Below are positions 53,523 through 64,000 of a stretch of 64,000 nucleotides of DNA, piece by piece (position 1 is the first letter of the stretch; each line of letters opens with the position of its first letter). The position numbers and the translations under genes are program-made. The stretch comes from Gymnothorax reevesii (lineage: Eukaryota > Chordata > Actinopteri > Anguilliformes > Muraenidae), in NCBI GenBank assembly GCA_029721435.1, contig CM056573.1:122661447-122725446 (forward strand). The letters run 5' to 3'. The notes beneath the pieces are model-generated. The model had not been told where the DNA came from, did not search any database, and worked only from the letters and a program-made list of their open reading frames with translations.

Positions 53523-55439
53523 CAGAGGCGTTACCAGGATGCCAAGCTTGGGTGGGCATTTGTCCTCCTTGGGGGGGCAAAAAAAAAAAAAACCTCTAAA
53601 TCGCCGTAAAATAAATAAATAGAGCCTATATATATCACTTAGATTCTTAAATCACATCATGCCAGAATTGACAATGTATGCAATGTAAAATTTATCTTCT
53701 ATGGGCATGTGGTACCCACTGGATTAAATTTCAAACAGTTGATTTCAATATACATGAAGAAATGTAACTATAACCAATGCAATTAAAGTCTGAGGTCAAT
53801 CAGCAGGCTCTTAATTGGTATGTACACCTGGCCTTCATTCCTAACCATCAAGAAGATAATGATGAATGCAATAACAACGCCAATGATGATAATGAGGCCC
53901 ACCAGTTTTGTGGTGAAGTATCAGGTGAAAATAGCCAATTATTGCGTATACAGCAAAAAACCAAGTTACAAGTCAAGTCATGAAGTTGGCAAGTTAATCT
54001 TATTGGTCAGTTACCTCTTAAAATTTTTTGCCAATAGTGCAATGAGTACAATGTAAAATTAGTCATCTTTGGGGCATTTCAAAGCCATGTTTGGCATTCT
54101 GTAGATTAAGATGATAAATTACCTCTCTGAAGATCAAAGGAACCTAATTAAGAAAAAGTAACTGCTTGTTAAATCCTGGAATTGCTATTGTGGTTGCAAT
54201 AAAAACCAGCATACACAGGGGTCCTCCGGGACTGAGTTTGAGAACAACGGAAGTAAAGAACTACAGAATCGCCTCCTATTAACCAATTAGGCAACTTTCA
54301 GAAAAAACAAACCTATTCCCATTTACTTTGCTTGATTGGCAATCAAATGGTGGATTCGTTTACTCTCGAAGTTGAATGAGTAAAGCTGTTCAGACAGCAT
54401 GATTGATTGATGCATTTCTAAATTTAAATGTCCATAGAACAGCAGTTTTGCATGAACGCGATTGTCATTGCCACGCGATTTCGTGCGACTGATCATTTAT
54501 ATCTGACATTCACGTTTCATGGTTTTGGGGAATAGGAAGATTTTTTCGAATTATTCAAACTAGCATTCTTTCAATCCAACACCGTCGCTCAGTTATGTTT
54601 GTCTGCTTTTCACCATCACATCTTAATCGTTATAGGCCACTGAAATTGTTTGATTGTTATTGAGGCCAAGTGCACGGGAGCAGATTTAGGGAAGGGCGGA
54701 GCACCTGCAGAAATCTAAACTGGGCTTCTTCCCGGCAGCATTTTAAATAATTTAAGCCGCTTCAGGTGTGCGTCTTTAAACGCGTTTACTTTTCTTAGAG
54801 TTGCCTTCTGAAATCCTTTACTTGGCTCCGTTCAGCATGTCACCGAAAAATACTTACGCCAGTTTAGTTTTCTCCCGGAAGTGCTTATGATACAGAATTA
54901 TTGTAGCAACAACCCCAGAGAGTGACTAACGTTAGCAACTCCAGACTAGCTGCTGGCGAGCTGCCTGGGCTCACTCGGAAGCCAACTCGGGTTATAACCG
55001 CACGACTCGAGTGAACACAAATTACCATAATATCAAACACAAAGACTAACAAAATAAGCGGTGGCAGAAATAGCAACAAAAGAGATATGGGCGAAGTTTT
55101 AATTCCCTGAGAGAAGCACAGACCGGTAGACACGACCTCAGACTGATGAGCGAAGACGGCAGTCTAAGAGTATGGGAGGGTCCCAGTAATTCGATAGTTT
55201 CACAGCAGAATAGACTGGCAAAGGAATCCACCAATCACACATAGTGATAGATAAATGAAGCATCCGTAAAGCTCACTCTAAATGGCTGTCTACCTCCAGC
55301 TGAGAATCAGGTGAATTTCGCGTGTTTGCTGACAAATAGTAGTAAATCAGGTTTTTATCTTGAGTTTTCATTAGGGGGGGCAGAGCTTTTCTCAGGGTGG
55401 GCACTGCCCACCCCCTGCCCCCCCTTGGCAACGCCCCTG
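53523..55439. mobile_element. Non-autonomous hAT element with perfect 8-bp duplication
   Basis: The ends are CAGAGGCGTTACCA and TTGGCAACGCCCCTG, imperfect inverted repeats. CAGCTAAG occurs at 53515-53522 and 55440-55447. Removing the element restores the arm sequence that matches 58370-58600 in inverse orientation, which proves the insertion. No transposase is present. An internal block at 54240-54840 is homologous to the 8.8-kb element at 40881. Confidence 0.93.
54240..54840. repeat. Block shared with the 8.8-kb element
   Basis: Aligns with 41090-41720 (aaccaattaggcaact, caatcaaatggtggattcgttta, gcacgggagcagattta, ggcttcttcccg). It is a nested fragment of the same family. Confidence 0.8.
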
Positions 55440-56789
55440 CAGCTAAGCCTGATGTGCAAACTGCTCAGTATCCTTGCCCATAGTATCTATTCAGCAGTTT
55501 TAAAAAATTCTCTCCTGCAACAGAAAATTTGTTGTTCTCTGTGGCAACCACCTCAGTTACAGTGACCCAATGGTATTCCAAGTAGTTAAAAAAATCAGTT
55601 TCCTGAGCCAAAAAATTCGCCATCGTATTGACACTATGCCATTTTACTATCAATTTCAGTCATCGTAAGTTAAAAACGCACAATTTCCTATCGTGGATTA
55701 ATGCGTAGATATGTCGGTTGAAGAATTTGGCTGTCTTTCAGAGCCTCATACAAGCTCTCACAGATATCCAATCATTTAAATGGCGATTCAATGGTATCTG
55801 CGTGAAAGCCCAGCTGTAGTTCACGCCCACGTGAAATTCTCCTGTCAATTACCAGTTGGTTGACACGATATTTATCCAATTGCAGACAGTATAAGCTTTC
55901 CTCAGAAAGTGAAAGACATTGATTGGACCTTAAAAAACATATTAAAATACTTGCGTAATAGGGTTACGTAAACTTTATGCAGCTCAGATTGACGTGGTTG
56001 CATGGGAACAAAAAACCTCCAGAACTGAGGCTGGAGAGCTGAGCTTACTTGCGGGATAGAAATGTGATTCTGAGATGGAAAATTGCAGTTATTCTGAATG
56101 GAACAGACAGGAGGGCTGACAGCATTGATACTTTTGAGGAGCAGCTCAATAATTCTATTGAAAAGTGAGTAAAGCTGTCTTTGTATGGTGTAGCTCGATC
56201 TTACTTTTAGCCTGCTAGCTAAATAGCCAGCTATTTCTTATCTTTGGTTTACCACCGTGATCACAGAGCTAGTTTGTCACATTGGGTAACAAAAAGAGTA
56301 GTCGATACTGCAGTGTGCTGGCATTTTTCTTAACGAGGCGGTCAGTTTTAGAATTTTTACCACATTCAATGAAACGGAATGCCTTGCATTTTCGCTCTTA
56401 CAAAGTGCGAACAGCTATTACTGTGACCTGAGTTATAGTTGTTCCATAGTCTCCAAAACTGTGTGCCATGAGAAAACCCACTTACTGTTTTTTTCCAGAT
56501 AGCCTATAATATTAAACGGCTGAATTTACAGGACATAAAAATGGCAATTCATGTCAATATCAATTCATTCAATTCGATTTATTAAAATACTTATTTAAAA
56601 CTGCTTCTCAACATTCCCACATCATGTATTCTACTGTACAATTCCTTCTCGTGATTGGCAAATCACACATTGTCTAACACGAAAAGTTAAACATTCACCG
56701 GTAAAACTCAGCTAAAGCAGCAGTGTAGGCTAGTTGAAACGTAACAACGAAAATGCCATCCGACTAAGAACCTGAACCACCTCACTCTT

Positions 56790-57062
56790 GCTGTGCTGGC
56801 CAGAAAAAGAAAATCTAAATGGTGAGCAGACTTTACAGTGAGGAATATCTGACTTATGGGTTTACATTCACCGGAGATCCCACTACCCCAATACCACTGT
56901 GTCTTGCCTGCAGCGAAAAGCTGGCGAACAAAGCTATGGTGCCATATAAATTAAAAAGACACCTTTCAACCAAACACCCTTCTCTCGCCAAAAAAAAAAA
57001 GTGAATATTTAATGCAGTTGAAAACACAGATGAACAAACAAGCTAGTTTCGTGAAAAAAAAA
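56790..57062 (+). pseudogene. ZBED5/SCAND3-like hAT transposase, BED-finger fragment
   Basis: Reads [19 protein letters not shown], then [31 protein letters not shown], a BED-type finger (C-x2-C ... H-x4-H). After a run of A causes a frameshift it continues EYLMQLKTQMNKQASFVKK, as in ZBED5/SCAND3-like proteins. It ends at TAA near 57062. The domestic host genes of this type derive from hAT (Charlie) transposons; here it looks like a transposon remnant because the rest of the protein is missing. Confidence 0.75.
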
Positions 57063-58099
57063 TAATTCTGAGGATTGTAAAACTGCTGGGGCTTAAAACT
57101 TTACATTTCTGGTTTCATAAACTCCTTGAGCACAAGTAGAATTCATGTTCAACATTACATTCTAGATTACCAACATGCTATTAGCCAAATTATACAGCTA
57201 CCCAAGTGTTTCCCCAAAGTCTCAAAATCATGTATTGTCAAATCATAAAAAAATCCTGTATTTAACACAAATAAAGTTTTAAGGCATGAAATTTAATATG
57301 AACAAATGATTTTCTAGTTGAGTTTAGTTTGAATTTATCAATATCAGTGCAGATGAATATCAGTGGTCACCAGTAACCTCTCCAAACACAAAACATGCCT
57401 TTTCTCCATGATAAAGTATAGAGTTTTGGACATTTTCCTTCAAAGCCAGCACAAACGCGCATTAAATAAACTGCTTATTAAACAGTCAGAACATTCACCC
57501 TGTAATGGAAGCCACCAGTCCCCTCTTCTAAGCTCACAAACCCATTTCAACGCTTATAAGGAACAAGTACACCTCACTAACTCACTAATATCTGAATTCT
57601 GAAATATACCTTATTTTAACAGAACAGACACTCCACTTTCAGGGAATATCAAACAATCCATTGCCTCTCCCAATTCAAAAGAAACGTGCGATGAACGTAC
57701 CAGGGGGTCCATCCAAATGCACGGGCAGTTCGCGTTTTAACCAGGAAAAAAACCTCCACATTAGATTTTGTCGAGTATGTATACATTCCAAAACGAAACA
57801 AAAAAAAAGTAGCAGCCTGACCTTTTTCATGAATCCCTCCTCCAGAGACCGATCCAGTAGCAAGAACCCTCCGGTCCTGTTTCATTCGAAATAATTCCAA
57901 CTGACCATATCCTTATCTCATTTAAATCCTGTAAATGTAACTGAACACTTCAAGGCCAGTTTTGCGAACCTGTTTTATATAAATCACGTCTATTTTAGCC
58001 GCGTAATGTGCATAACGTAGACAGGATACAACCGAACATGCTGATAGGCATAGGTTTGTATGCTCTGTGTTTGTCCAATCAATGTGATTCACTTACTCT
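57063..58099. other. Interior of the long-arm element, unassigned
   Basis: Frames at 57649-57900 on both strands have no recognised domain. Confidence 0.4.
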
Positions 58100-58766
58100 A
58101 AAATGTTTAAACACTCGGGAATTGGATAAGAAACGAGCCAATCAATACATTGTTACCAGGGAAACTTCACGAGGGCATGAAGTGTAACTCTACAATTACG
58201 CAGAAGACCCTGAATGTAGGGTTGAGTGATTGGCTATCAACGCCAGTACTAGGGTGGATATAAGGAAGCGCAGGATTTGTCAATGAAGGAATCTACGCGT
58301 AAATCCATGGTAGGGAACAACGAATTTTTTTGTATGTGACAACTGTAATTGACAGTAGAATGTGAGAGAATCAATACCATGTCGATTTTTTTGCCTCAGA
58401 AAACTGATTTTTCTGAAACACTAATTGGAATACTGTAGGCTCACTGTGGCTAAACTGGTTGCTACAAAGGATAACGATTTTATCTGTGTCAAGATATTGT
58501 TTTTTTAAACTGCTGGATCGATACTATGGGCAAGGATACTGACCAGTTTGCACATCAGGCTTAGCTGGGGAGTTTAATTCATGCAGCTCTCGAAAAACAG
58601 GGAGCGGAGTGAACATCCCCATATTCAGAACCGCTTTCGATGTCTGCTTGCTTGTGAACATTCAATAACTGATCTGGGGGCGCCATCTAGTGATTGAGTA
58701 CAGTAACAGCGTGCTTAAATTTGCAGGTCTATAGAAGTAGGCGTCTGCATCTGCAGAAATTGGTTA

Positions 58767-60012
58767 AGATATAGTAAATTTATAACAGACAAAGAGTATG
58801 AGTACAAACTACAACAGGGATGTTCTGGCACAGTTCAGAGAGCGTTCTGCCTGGGCGTTGCCCGGACATCAGTTCTTATAATCCACAGTCCTTTAGCTAT
58901 ACATCAATTGGCTGTAGATCTGTCTGTAACCGCACTCTAATCAGCTCCCGGCGTTCTACGTAGTATTTGTCCAGTCTGCTTTAGACAGATCATGGGAAGG
59001 TGGTTTCAGGATACCCGATGCCACTTTGGACTGCGCTTAGGGCGTTTTCTTTCTCGGCAGAAACTTTGCATTCCTGTGCCACTGTTGACCTTGGTCCTCT
59101 GTACAGTTCCTCACACACACACAGAGACACATTCTGGGTAAATAGGATTATAAGCTTTGGGGTATTGACATAAAAGATGTTTTAAGCAGTAAAAGATAAT
59201 AATAATACAAAAGATGTTTTGATAATAATTCTGATGATAATAAAATGATAAGAATGCAAAGGTTGTTTTGTATTATTCCACAAAGGCACGTATAGCACGC
59301 TGCTCAGTTACTCTGGTCCCTATCTGCCTAACCAGAGATAAACTATTCCTACGGCTAATCTTCGAAGGTTCGCCGGGCTCGGGGCAGCTTTTAAACACTG
59401 AGCTCCCGAACGCTCAGTCCGCAAATAAAGACTGATGGAATGAATCGTGTACCCCCTATGGAAACAAGTTTCTGCGCAGAATCACCTTAAAAAATAATAA
59501 AGGAAAAATAACAAAGCAAAATAACAAAGAAGTGCCCCGATAGAAGGACTGTGAGATCCAGCTGGGAGCAGCTGACTAACCAGAGTAGACCTAACAGAGT
59601 ACAGAAAAGGGCAAGACGAGAGGGGTAGTCAGATACAGAAACCGAGGTCCAACACCGGGAATTTATCGAGCAACCAAACCAAAACGCAAGGGCTAGAATT
59701 CTAGTCAAATGGGACAGGCCTAGGGTCAGCCACCACAATTCAAACAAACCAATTAAAGGGCACGGCAAGAATTGTTAATCCAAAGGCAATCCGAGTCAAC
59801 AAAGAAGGCAGAAAAAAAAATACTCACAGATCGTGAACGCTAGTAATAGATCGGAAGAGCTAGTCTGCCCAGTTTGACACTACACCGCGCCTTTTCAAGG
59901 GGTAAACCGGAAATGGAAGTATTAGACCTTAGGCGAACCAAAAAAAAAAAAAAACAAAGATAACAGATTTCAAGCACAGATTCACAAATGTATGACAGGG
60001 GTCGTAACACTG
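58767..60012. other. LTR-like but unassigned stretch
   Basis: It contains a possible LTR body from about 58819 (tgttctggcac) with AATAAAG near 59424, and, at 59490-59880, sequence resembling the reverse strand of fish LTR/primer regions. Ends and target duplication could not be fixed. A short CA run lies at 59113-59124. Confidence 0.35.
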
Positions 60013-60335
60013 CCAATGAAATATCGAAGGTTCCTCTCTAAAACAAAACAATTTGCAGAAAAATAGGAGAAATGCCACCAGATATAGAGGACGTTGTAAT
60101 GGAGAAAATAAAAGGGAATGGGAAATTCGCACTGCAGGTGGATGAAACAACCGATGTCAGTGGACATGCGCAATTACTGGCCAATGTCAGATATGTAGAT
60201 GGGGAGACAATTAAAGAAAAGTACTTATTTTTATCGAATTTTGCTGGCGAAAAATACAGGTGAGGAAGTGTTTCGAGTGACATCTGAGTATCTGGAAAAA
60301 TGGAGGCTGAACTGGAAAGACTGCGTAGAGTCGTT
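60013..60335 (+). pseudogene. ZBED5/SCAND3-like hAT transposase, catalytic-core fragment
   Basis: Reads NEISKVPLS, then MPPDIEDVVMEKIKGNGKFALQVDETTDVSGHAQLLANVRYVDGE, then after a one-base shift TGEEVFRVTSEYLEKWRLNWKDCVES. The D in VDETTD is the first catalytic Asp of hAT enzymes. Shifts near 60050 and 60257 and loss of the downstream half make it a pseudogene. It is the region expected about 100 residues after the fragment at 56790, but the two are separated by 3 kb and an inverted arm. Confidence 0.78.
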
Positions 60336-61599
60336 TATTTTATAATTGCATAAATAGCCTGAAACCTGGTTGGAAAGCTCGAGTGGTTCTCTTGTCACTC
60401 GGTCACGCTGTGGGGTAGATAGCGCGAGCGGAAAGCTATTATATCATAGCGGTGTGCTGTGAGATTTTTTTCATAGTAAACTGCCATAGAGGGAGTGAAA
60501 AGCGATGTTACAAGCTTGCGTTTCCCTGGGATGATCGGAGCGCTGCTGAACGAATGCGACTGTTTCATTGATGAACGTAACTGCTTAGCTACCGAGTCGA
60601 GTGTGAGCAGGGAGCTGAGGGGAAACAAGTAGCCCTGCGCAGTATATTGGATGGCAAACATGACTCCTATGGACTTTTATGTATAATTCACTCAGCAAGG
60701 GACAGCCTCAATCTTTACAATTCGTGGTAATAATAATGGTTGTAGCCCACGGAATTTTCTTATCTTTTCAACCAATATAATATTTTATATAATCATGCTG
60801 TATTTATTCAGCAAATGTCATTGCCCCCGTTATGGGGGACGTTCAGGCTTAAGGTTAATATTTGTTTTGAATATATATTTTCCACTAATTTCTTTAAATC
60901 TTCACTATAAAACCTGTTGTCATTGTAAGAAAACCATTGACTTACTTGGGAACTTCTGGTACGTGAAGCAGCTTTTCTCGAAGTGCTCTGAGCAAAGAAC
61001 TGAATGTTTTGTTGGTTTGTTAGGCTTTCCACTGTCAATTCTTCTTAATTTAACAAGCCACTCTTTCGAAAGGGCTTCTTTATTTTGTGGAAATTGATGG
61101 AAACTTATTTTGCCGTATTTTCCAGATTAACGAATGGCATTATTATTGGTGCAAGCAATAGCAGCGCAAGATTTCCCCATTTTTACTATGCTGCGATCAA
61201 TCTTTGTGTACATTTTGCTTTGGGGATCACGTGACCACCTAGATAACTTGCAACAATCTCATTAAAAAAATTAGTGCAATCACTTCTCTTTGGAATTAAC
61301 CTTCTCATTCATGTGAATGGGTTCGGAGATAGGTGTCTTCTGGTTTCATTAAAAAACTACTTTTACTAGGCTTTGTCTTCGCTGTGCGAACACACCGATA
61401 CAATTGTTGCCACTTATTGTTCCAAGCCGAAAAACTCAGTTTAAACTTTGAATACCAGTTGATGAACTCTTTGATCCACCTGGTAGGTATGTGTCATAGA
61501 AAAGGTAATAGGCAATTTCGTCTGTCTGCCTCATAGTGGCAGTTACTTTTATTGCGCTCGCGATAACCGTGATTCCGTATATCGTGTAGCCCTACTTGG
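60336..61599. other. Unassigned stretch
   Basis: Minus-strand frames at 60808-61038 and near 61330-61540 (FINWYSKFKLSFSAWNNKWQQ reading) look like decayed transposon proteins, but no family was fixed. Confidence 0.35.
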
Positions 61600-62410
61600 A
61601 AGTATTGGTATTCAGTTTGTTGACACCTATAAATATTTGAGGATATGGTTGGACAAAAACCTGAACTTCAAACACCACATCTGCATGCTATGTAAGAAAC
61701 TCAAGCCTCTATAGGCTAAAGTTATGTTTCTCACCAGTTGCGCATAAAAGACTGGTTACTGCCCAGCTGGACTATGGTGATACCATTTACAGATTTGCTA
61801 GCCCCACTACCCTAGCAAAACTTGATTCATTATACCATGCTGCCTTGAGATACATTTAAAACTCTGTCTACCGGACTCACCACTGTGTACTATATCAGTG
61901 TTCCCCAACCCTCTCCTGGAGAGGAGGCCCACCTGTCCTGCATGCTTTAGATCTCTCCCTGCTCCAGCGCAGGTGATTCACATGATCAGGCTGTCATCAA
62001 TCAGTTTTAGGGGTGATTAACAAGCTGAGCATTTGAATCTCCTGTGCTGAAGCATGTAGGACAGGTGGTCCTCCAGGAGAGGGTTGGGGAAAACTGTACT
62101 ATATGACCTGGTAGGCTGGCCTTCTCTTGCGGTACGCAGGCTGCAGCACGGGCACATTTTAATGTATAAGGCCATTTTGGGAAGGTTACACAGCTACATA
62201 AGTTCAATGTTTGACTTTGTTCAAAATGCGTACAGTCTTCGGTCCAATAATCAAATATGCCTAAAGGTGCCACCTGTGCAGACTGAGGCTGGGGAAAAGG
62301 AGTCTATTTTATTTCGGTCCTTGGTCTTGGAGGCCACACTCAGCCTAAGCTACCTGATCCCCCTTATAGGCCGTTGGCTGTGGCCTGCTATCGTTTCATT
62401 CCGTTCCCAC
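61600..62410 (+). pseudogene. LINE ORF2 C-terminal remnant
   Basis: Reads FVDTYKYLRIWLDKNLNFKHHI near 61610-61690, then a damaged DYGD-IYR block, SIYHAALRYI near 61830, and after the MITE GWPSLAVRRLQHGHILMYKAILGRLHSYISSMFDF near 62110-62220. This is the RT thumb and C-terminal domain of a fish LINE. It has stops throughout and is interrupted at 61895 by a MITE. Confidence 0.75.
61896..62096. mobile_element. 201-bp palindromic hAT-type MITE with perfect 8-bp duplication
   Basis: The ends are CAGTGTTCCCCAACCCTCTC and the near-complement GAGAGGGTTGGGGAAAACTG. TACTATAT occurs at 61888-61895 and 62097-62104. The whole sequence can fold back on itself. Confidence 0.93.
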
Positions 62411-62699
62411 TGTCATGGAAGTACTTTTTGACCTTTTACAAATAAAAGTAATACCTAATCATAATCTGAAAAAAAAGTTCCCACGTGAAAACTCAGAGAG
62501 TCGTGAAAACAGTGAGAAAAATGAGTTTGCGAATCAGTCGCATTTCAACCAATCAGAATGCTTGAAATCTCTTTCACCGGTACTATTCAAGATTGCTGCG
62601 CCCACTGACAACATGTTGACTGTGGACGATCATAGCAAAAATATCGTCATTGTCGGGATTCAAGTGCTTGATGCACATAGAAAATGTCAAAAATGAGTC
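62411..62699. other. Region upstream of the unknown spliced unit
   Basis: A short frame (62415-62696) has no recognised domain. It may hold degraded upstream coding sequence. Confidence 0.35.
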
Positions 62700-63915
62700 A
62701 GAAAATAATTTCACCCGCACGAGGTGGGAGAAATTTAAACAATGTTGTACTGAATGGCAGAAAACAAACAGTGAATTCCAACGGTCTGTAGCCAACGTGT
62801 GTGAGAGTTCGGGCTATCTAAATACTAACTTTGACAATGTTCCAAGGAATGTAGGATATCTTGAGACATGTTAAAGGCGTTTCACGGACAAAACATGAAT
62901 TTCAATGGCAAATCTAAAAAGAAAAGGTGAGCTAAAGCCATGCACAAGCCAATCAGAATGTGAAGCAAGACATTTTATTTCTCTGAAAAAGCTCCGTTCT
63001 ACCTCAAGCTTAGCAGGCTCGCCATCTACAGCAGTGTTACCGGCGGTGTGTATATTGTGCTGGAAATCTGTGAAATATCGTTTGAAAAGACGCTTGAAAG
63101 TGAAAGACAAACTCATGCAAACAGAAACTGTAGATGGTGGTAAGTAGTGAACATTTTATGCACGTTTCATATAATTTATTGGCAATTGCAGAGACTATAT
63201 TGAATGAATAATTATTTTATGGTATCTGGCCATTGCAATGCAGAAAGAAAATTGTAACTGAGAAATGTCCTCACAATAGTTATTAACACTTCACTTGTAC
63301 TTCAGTAGCTGTATAATGATTTAGTCAAGTTTCTAAATTACTTTTTTCAGGTTTGTTGAGAAAAGCAGCAGAATTAAAGAAGGATGAAAGCATACTTATG
63401 CACATACGTGATAAAGATTGTGTTGCCATTGAAGTTCGATACCACCTTTTATGCTACCAGAATTACACCAAATTTTTGACAAGGCAAAGGTAAGCATCTT
63501 GGGCAGAATGTGAACTTACAACTGTCTTCACGAGAAACAAAACTGTGAAAGTCAAACTAATGTTATAGACCTGTTTGTGCCAGTGTAAAAAATGAACCCT
63601 TACCCTGCTGAATTTCTTGAAACTGGTCTTCATACCACTGCATCTATAGGGTACCAGCAGGGCCAGTGTTGTGAGAAATCAAAATGTCAAAATATCAGTT
63701 GTGAAACTTATTATTGGTAATTTCCATTACAGGTCATCTCCACACATGCACACACCTGAAACAGCAGCCACTCAGCAAGGCTACAAAAAGTTTTGTGAAG
63801 AAGTCATTCAACCGAGAGTCATTGTCAATGCTGAAATTATGAGAATGTCAAAGCTGTTGGACCTCTTTCAAAAGTTTATTCAGAAATATGAAACTCTACC
63901 TACCAAGAGTCGCAG
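62700..63915 (+). pseudogene. Unknown spliced zinc-motif protein, N-terminal part, runs off the window
   Basis: I do not recognise a named gene. Exon 1 is open from about 62650, with TAA at 62872-62874 and TGA at 62896-62898 in the same frame, and continues from ATG 62905 to 63139. Exon 2 is 63351-63489 and exon 3 is 63733-63915. Junctions are GT-AG and in phase; an open frame joins all three from 62905. Visible motifs are RWEKFKQCCTEW and GYLETC before the stops, then CILC and YHLLCYQNYTKFLTR, suggesting zinc binding by C-x2-C with H-x3-C. Similar multi-copy proteins with such YH-x3-CY blocks occur in fish and invertebrates as uncharacterised families, possibly transposon-borne. The two stops argue that this copy is decayed, unless translation starts at 62905. 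Confidence 0.6.
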
Positions 63916-64000
63916 GTATTGTGTATGAATTGTGAACTATACTTCACACAATTGAAACACAAATTCCAAGACAATGAAATCTGTTTTTAAAGTTAATTAG

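Larger units (their letters stand above)
53150..58766. mobile_element. DNA element with very long inverted arms (about 660 bp)
   Basis: The sequence right of 53150 (tttctgcagatgtagacgcc) is repeated in inverse orientation ending near 58766. Matching continues through agatggcRcc-ctggatcagttattgaat, cctgtttttc-aga, gcatgaattaaac, cagctaagcctgatgtgcaaactg and on to about 55880 (left) and 58100 (right). The left arm is lengthened by a hAT insertion (53523-55439) and a roughly 165-bp repeat near 53280-53450. Between the arms lie 2.2 kb with a ZBED5-like fragment. Confidence 0.75.

Noticed and set aside
57649..57900. 83-codon minus-strand and 77-codon plus-strand frames
   Set aside because: Mutually overlapping, no domain, no splice context; left as unassigned.

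Overview
This window looks like a piece of a ray-finned (teleost-type) fish genome. The evidence is vertebrate-style spliced genes with GT-AG introns, AATAAA polyadenylation signals, and a dense population of fish transposon families: Rex3 LINE, several Tc1-like families, Penelope-like elements, hAT, Harbinger-like and piggyBac-like pieces. There is no sign of bacterial organisation. Only one confident host gene is visible, an intronless coding exon for a free-fatty-acid-receptor (FFAR2/FFAR3)-like GPCR at 51961-52884 (+). Almost everything else that can be named is mobile DNA, in many generations of nested insertion.

Layout. 1-9.8 kb: a decayed Penelope-like element (PLE), a solo LTR (2409-3052) with a 5-bp target duplication, Tc1-like remnants and several tandem repeats. 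9.78-14.51 kb: a complete-looking hAT-type transposon with a five-exon transposase gene on the minus strand; all splice sites are GT-AG and the joined frame stays open. 14.5-25 kb: an old LTR-like repeat hit in series by a hAT, a Tc1 with 220-bp inverted repeats, two Harbinger-like elements and a full-length Rex3 LINE (21341-24669) with a 12-bp target duplication. 26.9-30.3 kb: two more Tc1-like elements and a piggyBac-like C-terminal exon. 31.3-34.1 kb: a young 5'-truncated PLE whose RT/GIY-YIG frame is flanked by 497-bp inverted arms and a 17-bp target duplication.

34.6-51.9 kb is a nest. A Tc1-like element (halves at 34570-35216 and 51446-51893) has been split by a minus-strand LINE plus an LTR-like repeat. 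The LINE is itself interrupted by a partial Tc1-like element, a second copy of the 220-bp-TIR Tc1, and an 8.8-kb element with about 190-bp inverted repeats. That last element holds further insertions, including another PLE (47803-48978). The LINE's RT motif B codons have become a perfect 33-bp minisatellite.

51.9-53 kb holds the GPCR gene. 53.1-58.8 kb is a transposon with very long (about 660 bp) inverted arms, one arm carrying a hAT insertion with a perfect 8-bp duplication, and a ZBED5/SCAND3-like transposase fragment inside. 60-62.4 kb has more hAT and LINE remnants. From 62.7 kb to the right edge lies a spliced, zinc-binding-motif gene-like unit whose function I do not know; it runs out of the window.

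Family names come from recognising motifs, not from a search. Boundaries given to the base are those where inverted repeats and target duplications could be read; the others are approximate.
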